Source of the DNA: Picocystis sp. L7
Lineage: Eukaryota; Chlorophyta; Picocystophyceae; Picocystales; Picocystaceae
Direction: 5' to 3'
Assembly (NCBI GenBank): GCA_020975725.1
Contig: QXJR01000027.1
Span: forward strand, 682,001-746,000
Length of the DNA stretch: 64,000 nucleotides
A program made the position numbers and the translations under genes. Of the stretch, positions 59,200-64,000 are shown one piece after another. Position 1 is the stretch's first letter. Every line of letters begins with the position of its first letter. The notes below the pieces were generated by a model that saw nothing but the letters and a program-made list of their open reading frames with translations, was not told the origin of the DNA and did no database searches.

Positions 59200-59886
59200 C
59201 TACACCCATCCCTTGATATAATAGTACGGTAGCGCGATTCTTTCCCTCAACTCCAAGAAGATACCCTCAAGCTGGTGGATCCAAGTCCTGTTGATTTCCG
59301 CTTCACAAACATCCAACCCTTGCGCCAAGTCAATGGCGATGTCAATCCCTCGTTCTTCGGCGGCTTTTCGAAAGGTGCGTCGAGCCCTATTTTGATGGAA
59401 TCGATTGGTCACGACCACGATGCGTTTCCAGCGTTCATGTTCCGCGATATCGAGCGAGAAGACGGCGTTTTCTCTCGTGGAGGTAGAGCCACCTTCCAGC
59501 CGCCATGCGTCGGGCAGTGTGTTCCATCCATCCAGCTCCATCGCGAAGTTCGCCATCGCTAAGGCTTCCGTAGTATCGTTCCCCTTTCGAACTCCCGGAT
59601 GTCCACCGCTGAAGAGGATTGTCGAGGCTCGATTGCGCCGCCACAGCTCCAGGCCGACACGCACGCGACATTTCAGCCGACTCGTCATCGCACCGTCCCC
59701 CTTTAACGCGTAACCGAGCACCACCGCCGCTTCCCAGGTGGCGTTGGACGTCTTCAGGTACCGTTCCCTCGCCATATGGACCGCCAAAGCCGCCATGGCG
59801 ATGGCGAAGACGGCGTTTCGTCCCGTCCATCGCCATCGTGCGCGCGCCATGCGGGAAACACGGTTGTGAAGTCCGCTCGGGTTCAC
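59200..59886 (-). CDS. DUF218 (YdcF/ElyC-like) protein with N-terminal membrane anchor
   Basis: 228 residues from the first ATG (or 216 from 59850, MARARWRWTGR, which places the anchor NAVFAIAMAALAVHMA near the N-terminus). The DUF218 fold is shown by AAVVLGYALKGDG, STILFSGGHPG, a Glu/Ser-Thr-Arg-Glu-Asn block (LEGGSTSTRENAVFSLDIA) and IVVVTNRFHQNRARRTF. Bacterial members take part in cell-envelope and SAM-binding functions, but the reaction in eukaryotes is not established. The C-terminus ends ALPYYYIKGWV. It is divergent from the coiled-coil gene to the right. Confidence 0.8.
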   Translation of the reverse strand: MNPSGLHNRVSRMARARWRWTGRNAVFAIAMAALAVHMARERYLKTSNATWEAAVVLGYALKGDGAMTSRLKCRVRVGLELWRRNRASTILFSGGHPGVRKGNDTTEALAMANFAMELDGWNTLPDAWRLEGGSTSTRENAVFSLDIAEHERWKRIVVVTNRFHQNRARRTFRKAAEERGIDIAIDLAQGLDVCEAEINRTWIHQLEGIFLELRERIALPYYYIKGWV

Positions 59887-60429
59887 AACCGATTTTCCTC
59901 CCGTTCCTCCGCGTCAACCCGGATTGTGGGGTCCCACTTCCTTCGACGGACGGTGGAAGGAGATCGATCCGGTTCGATGGGCGACGAGGATCGATCGTCC
60001 TCGGGTCCCGTCCAGGATCCCCCGAGGGGGGTTCCGATCCCTTCCTTCCGACAGGGATTGGGAATCCCCTTTTCGTCCCTTGGGACGTCTCCGGGCCCTG
60101 CTACGGCCGAGGGACTTCCGACCCAGGGATTGAGGGACTGAGTGACCGTCTGACCAATCCGATCACCAGTCTGGATCACCCGTCCCATCCCGTCCGGTCG
60201 ACCCGGAGGTCGAGACCACGACCCAGTCGAGGACGGTTGCGGACCACAACGGGATGAAATGGAGCGGTTGTGGGTCACGACGGCTCCTTTCGCGGACGGG
60301 GGACGGGTGTCGGTCACGGCCTGGACCTCAGGAAACGGGTGGGGTGGGGTGGCTGACGTATCGACCCTGCACATAAGGGTCCATGGAGGCATCGGGCAAG
60401 TAGAATGCTTGCAGAATTCATCCCATGCC
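59887..60429. promoter_or_regulatory. Divergent promoter region
   Basis: GGTTCGA at 59971-59977 and several GGATCC/CGGTCGACC words lie in this GC-rich head-to-head gap. An in-frame ATG at 60259 could extend the right-hand gene by 57 residues of unlikely composition. Confidence 0.4.
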
Positions 60430-61002
60430 ATGCGAAAGCGCACGCTGGAAACGGAACCAACCACTCCCAAAGAAGAAGGAGATTCCTTGCAATTCGTGCT
60501 GGGACGTCTAGGGATGGCAGAGAGGGACCCAATAGCAGGGAATGCCAACATGGAAGACGTCAAAAAAGCTCGAAGCCAAACCTTGATCAGAGAATTGCGA
60601 AAGGACATCGCTATGATGCGCATGAATCAGACCTACGAAAGCTCTCTGGAGGAAATATTGACGGATCTCAAGGGAAAGGCGGTCGATCAAGACAGCACCG
60701 ATGACGAGGGTGACGTGTGCATGGACATGGCTGGAAAGTACAAAAGCCTTGTCAAGTTTCTACGAGTAAGAACGCAGACCCAGGTCGCATTGCAGAGTCA
60801 ACTTGAAACCCTCCGGAAAGAGAACGTAGAGTTGAAGGAAGAAGTCGAGCAACTTCGAAGAGAGAACACTGCACTGTACCGGCAGATTCCATCCCAAAAT
60901 GCCACAAAGACCAGTCCGAAGCGTAAAAAGAGCTCACATGGGGAAATGAGCATCGACTCCTCGGACCTGCATGACAAGGAAGACTCAAGGGAAGAATCGT
61001 GA
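60430..61002 (+). CDS. Small coiled-coil protein of unknown function
   Basis: A 190-residue protein from MRKRTLETEPTTP. Residues 1-30 are polar. A middle region (KKARSQTLIRELRKDIAMMR) and an acidic patch precede a clear coiled coil with leucine heptads (SQLETLRKENVELKEEVEQL). The tail is Lys/Ser-rich with a possible nuclear signal (SPKRKKSSHG) and an acidic end. No family recognised. A dimeric nuclear or scaffold protein is a reasonable guess. Confidence 0.6.
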   Translation: MRKRTLETEPTTPKEEGDSLQFVLGRLGMAERDPIAGNANMEDVKKARSQTLIRELRKDIAMMRMNQTYESSLEEILTDLKGKAVDQDSTDDEGDVCMDMAGKYKSLVKFLRVRTQTQVALQSQLETLRKENVELKEEVEQLRRENTALYRQIPSQNATKTSPKRKKSSHGEMSIDSSDLHDKEDSREES

Positions 61003-61244
61003 CTGGTCGACCGGGCACATATTCGAACTTCGTCTGTATGACCAACAGAACTTCACTCCTTCCGCAGAAGGGGAAAGGGGAAAGACAGCAAGATGGAGGA
61101 TCAATGCAAGGCATGTATTATTCTTGGCATTGCATCCTTGCACTTCAGCAAATATTCTTGTTGGCGTTGCAGGCGTAGCCGTCATGTCAAGCACCCCGAC
61201 TGCCCCTCTGCCGGCAAAGGTTGATCAAATAATGTGCAGTGCAC

Positions 61245-63992
61245 TCATCTGAGTGAACGAATTGAGAAGTAAAGGAACAGAATGACATGCACGACCACCA
61301 AGTACACCATCAACAAAACGCGTAAAACTGGCTCTCGGCGGAAAGTTACGCATGAAAGTACGCTGTATCGATCCACGGTACCCACCCACTGTTGCAGGGA
61401 AGGTGGAAGCCTTGAGACCTGATAGCCCCTCACGCCGGTGAAGGGCTTGAAGTCGCTGTCGTCGAAAAAGCTGGAGCTCGTATTAGCCTCTGGATCATAT
61501 GGCCTAGAAGATCGCCGTTGGAATGGCCCCGCAGAGTTTGCATCACCCTCCCCAAGGAATGGCTTAGCTGCTACCACGGATTGCTCCCTCTCTTTGTGCA
61601 CCTGCAGTGCTTGCTTCAATTGCTGAAGCTCTTGCTCCAGTACCTTGTTCTTGCTTTCCGCTGCACCAGCTCTGGACCTGAAGTCTTCAAGGCGCTCGGA
61701 TAGTTTCTCCTCCGCTAGAGCTTCTACAGATGCAAGCTTTTGTTGCACGCTCGTGTAGTCATTCATAAGCTTGTCCAGTCTAGTACGGTAGTCCTCGTTG
61801 ACTGAAGCCAACTGTCGATCAAACTCTGACTTGGCTTCGTCAAGTGCCTGGGATAGCTGCTCTGTGCGCTCAAGTGCATTAGACAAAGAGGCAGCAGAGG
61901 TTTGAGAGTCGGCCAACGCTTTTGATCTCAAGACCAGGGCTTCAGCAGCTTGTGACTGCACCTCTGCCAGTTCCGCATCGCGATCGGCAAGTTCGGATGC
62001 CAGACCATCTAGTCGTTCGTTGGCGTTGTGGAGCTCTTGCTCCCTTTCTTCCAGCAGCTCCAGCAGCTCAGCATGCTGCGAAGCCAGGTCTTCTGAGTCT
62101 CGTGTGCTTGAATTAGACAGCTCTTGAAGTTGCATCACTTGAACTTCGAGCTCAGCGGTTCTTTGCTGGGCTTCAGTCAACTCTTCAGATTTGAGCTTTA
62201 CTTCCTGCAGCAGAGTCTCGTACTCTCTGTTCTGATTGTCAGTGGATTTTCTCTGTACTTCAAGCTCCTGGAACAGAGAATCTTTCTCCGATGTAAGATC
62301 TTCTATTCGAGTCTTCGAAACTTCTAGTTCCTCTTGGATAGCGTTCTTCTCTGCCTTCAAATTTTCTACCTCTTCCTTCATACTTGCATCATTATGTGAC
62401 ATCCTCAGGATAGTATCCATCTCTTCTTCTTTCTCCTTGACCGCTTCTTCTAGCTCACCAATCTTGACGTTCGCCCCTGAAAGCTCTGTTTCCAGCTCCA
62501 AGACCCTTGAAACTTCAGGCAGGTGTGCCTGGAGCTCGGCATACTGACTCTGGAGTGTTTCCAATGCATTTGTACTGTTTCTAGCAACCTCTTGCAGCTC
62601 AGAAATTTGCATATCTTTTCTTGCGTGATCATTCTTGGCAACGTCCAGGCTTTCCATGGTTGCTTCTAGATCAGACTTCATGGAGCTATGATGCTCTTCT
62701 AAAGTAGCAATGTCTTTCATAAGATTCTCCACTTTGCCTTCCAAGCCCACTTTCTCCTTTTCGATTGACTTGCCCTTCTTCACGGCAGCCCTCAGCTTTT
62801 CCCTCAACTCTTTGGCATCTGCTTCATGGTGCTGAAGAGAAGAACGTGTGTGTTCCAACTCCTCTTGTAGTGATTTAAGTTGCTCCTCGTGCACAGAAGG
62901 ATCGAATGAAGCAGTTCTTTCCGCCAACTCGGCCTGCAGTTCTAAAAGCTGCTTGTGTAAGGATGCTGATTCGTTGGCATGCCTTTCTTCTAAAGCTTCT
63001 TGGGCTTGCGTGGCAGCTACCAACTCGGCAATTCTTCCCTCGAGCTCAAGCTTTTCTTTTTTGTTGTCTTCGACCAGCGTTTTGTAATCTTTCTCCCAAT
63101 TCTTGGCCTCCAACCATCCCTCTTCAGATTTGCTTGACAATTCATCAATTTGTCTCTGCCTTTCCTCCAAACTGGCAGAGAGTTCGAACTGCAATTTGTT
63201 GTACTTTTCTTTCAATTCCTCTGCTTCCTGGGCAGCTGATTGCCGTGCTTTTTCGGCTTCAGATGCCTTTTCCTGCCACTCGGCTAGTACTAGCAATTGT
63301 TCTTCGACACTTTTCTGTTGCTTCTCTAACGCCTTTCCTTTCCTAACAGCGGCTTTCAATTGATCCTTGTATTCTCTGGCTCTCTCAGATAGTTCTTTGC
63401 AAGTGTTCTCCAGTTCAAGTATCACTGCATCATGGGAAGCACATTGTGTCTCCAACTCTCTGATCATATTGTCTGAGCTCCCTTGTGAGTTCTTTACGTC
63501 CTCCATTTTTGCACGCATACTCTCAGCCTCTTCTTCTTTTTCTTGGAGTATGGCTTGCAACTCTGAACACCGCTGACTTTGGGAGGTCGCCTCCTGCTTC
63601 AAGATATCGAATTCCTTTTCCACTTTGGCCTTGTCTGCTTGAGCATTTGTGAGCTGCTCTTTCAGAGACAGATAAGCGCTGTGGGTTTCTTGGTATCTCA
63701 TTTCAAGCACTTGGCGGTTTTCCTTCTCTTGGTCCAGGAAATGTTTTGCCTCTTTTTCTCGAGCCTCTGCTTCTGCACAAAGGTCCTCCAGGTTTGAGTT
63801 TCGCTTCAGAAGTAACTCTGTCTGCTCCCTTGCGAGACCTAGCGCCTGGTTCTGTTCAAAAAGCTCGCCCTCTATTTCGTTAACTTTAGCCTGCAAAAGT
63901 TCTAGGTTCTCGAGGGCGTCGTGAAGAGACTCGCTTTGAGAACCTTTCAGTGCCAAGTTTTCTTGTTCGACAACTTCCAAACGCTCCAACAT
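61245..63992 (-). CDS. Golgi long coiled-coil protein with C-terminal membrane anchor (golgin/TNO1-like), N-terminus beyond window
   Basis: At least 915 residues of near-continuous coiled coil, reading off the right window edge, so the true start may be outside. KGK repeats (AAVRKGKALEKQQKSVEEQL, AAVKKGKSIEKEKVGLEGKV) resemble those of plant TGN protein TNO1. The end has RREPVLRVLLMVYLVVVHVI and LFLYFSIRSLR: a single membrane span after an Arg-containing stretch, as in golgin-84-type tail-anchored tethers. Such proteins capture vesicles at the Golgi or TGN. The exact orthology is uncertain because coiled coils align poorly. It converges with the small coiled-coil gene, 243 bp apart. Confidence 0.78.
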   Translation of the reverse strand: MLERLEVVEQENLALKGSQSESLHDALENLELLQAKVNEIEGELFEQNQALGLAREQTELLLKRNSNLEDLCAEAEAREKEAKHFLDQEKENRQVLEMRYQETHSAYLSLKEQLTNAQADKAKVEKEFDILKQEATSQSQRCSELQAILQEKEEEAESMRAKMEDVKNSQGSSDNMIRELETQCASHDAVILELENTCKELSERAREYKDQLKAAVRKGKALEKQQKSVEEQLLVLAEWQEKASEAEKARQSAAQEAEELKEKYNKLQFELSASLEERQRQIDELSSKSEEGWLEAKNWEKDYKTLVEDNKKEKLELEGRIAELVAATQAQEALEERHANESASLHKQLLELQAELAERTASFDPSVHEEQLKSLQEELEHTRSSLQHHEADAKELREKLRAAVKKGKSIEKEKVGLEGKVENLMKDIATLEEHHSSMKSDLEATMESLDVAKNDHARKDMQISELQEVARNSTNALETLQSQYAELQAHLPEVSRVLELETELSGANVKIGELEEAVKEKEEEMDTILRMSHNDASMKEEVENLKAEKNAIQEELEVSKTRIEDLTSEKDSLFQELEVQRKSTDNQNREYETLLQEVKLKSEELTEAQQRTAELEVQVMQLQELSNSSTRDSEDLASQHAELLELLEEREQELHNANERLDGLASELADRDAELAEVQSQAAEALVLRSKALADSQTSAASLSNALERTEQLSQALDEAKSEFDRQLASVNEDYRTRLDKLMNDYTSVQQKLASVEALAEEKLSERLEDFRSRAGAAESKNKVLEQELQQLKQALQVHKEREQSVVAAKPFLGEGDANSAGPFQRRSSRPYDPEANTSSSFFDDSDFKPFTGVRGYQVSRLPPSLQQWVGTVDRYSVLSCVTFRREPVLRVLLMVYLVVVHVILFLYFSIRSLR

Positions 63993-64000
63993 TTGCGCAA

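Overview
The window comes from a eukaryotic nuclear genome, most likely a compact, intron-poor green alga. A chlorophyll-b synthesis gene (CAO family), a D27-type carotenoid isomerase-like protein, ascorbate peroxidase, an FtsHi-type plastid AAA protein, a UPF0426-like plastid protein and a Golgi GT8 glucuronosyltransferase of the plant PGSIP6/IPUT1 type point to the green lineage. The CAO protein keeps the Rieske site but lacks the mononuclear-iron ligands. This is the architecture of the CAO1 half of the two-gene CAO described in the prasinophyte Micromonas, so I favour a prasinophyte (Mamiellophyceae or relative). That placement is an inference from one gene family. Genes are single-exon or have one or two short GT-AG introns (77-188 nt), usually near an end of the CDS.

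Layout. 0-6.3 kb: GT8 glycosyltransferase (+), a candidate Cys-rich small gene (-), AI-2E-family membrane protein (+), organellar ClpX (-). 7.4-9.2 kb: a 40/42-bp palindrome-bearing minisatellite. 9.9-11.8 kb: Crypton/Ndc10-like tyrosine-recombinase gene. 12-14 kb: intergenic DNA with a diverged duplicated segment, a hairpin and a G-rich tract. 13.9-23.4 kb: kinesin-4, an SLC38/AVT-type amino-acid transporter, a tandem-domain sulfotransferase and a CBS-domain protein. 23.96-31.70 kb: a whole, very young Ty3-type LTR retrotransposon whose Pol carries a C5-cytosine methyltransferase domain between RNase H and integrase. 32.1-34.4 kb: a second, pyrimidine-rich minisatellite. 34.5-35.7 kb: a paralogue of the CBS protein, head-to-head with the first. 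36.5-38.9 kb: a decayed piggyBac-like DNA transposon. 39.9-64 kb: CAO1-like, FtsHi, SNF2/BRM-class remodeller, glyoxylate/succinic-semialdehyde reductase, D27-like, ascorbate peroxidase, a small plastid membrane protein, UPF0426-like, DUF218, a small coiled-coil protein and a Golgi tail-anchored coiled-coil protein cut by the window end.

The genes do not form one pathway. Several on the right half are probably plastid-directed and deal with pigments, reactive oxygen, aldehyde detoxification and protein quality control. Others serve the Golgi (GT8, sulfotransferase, golgin) or chromatin and the cytoskeleton (SNF2, kinesin-4). Genes are packed tightly in divergent and convergent pairs. Most starts have a GGTTCGA/TTCGAACC-type word upstream that may be a core promoter element. 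All assignments come from reading translated sequence; no database search was run.
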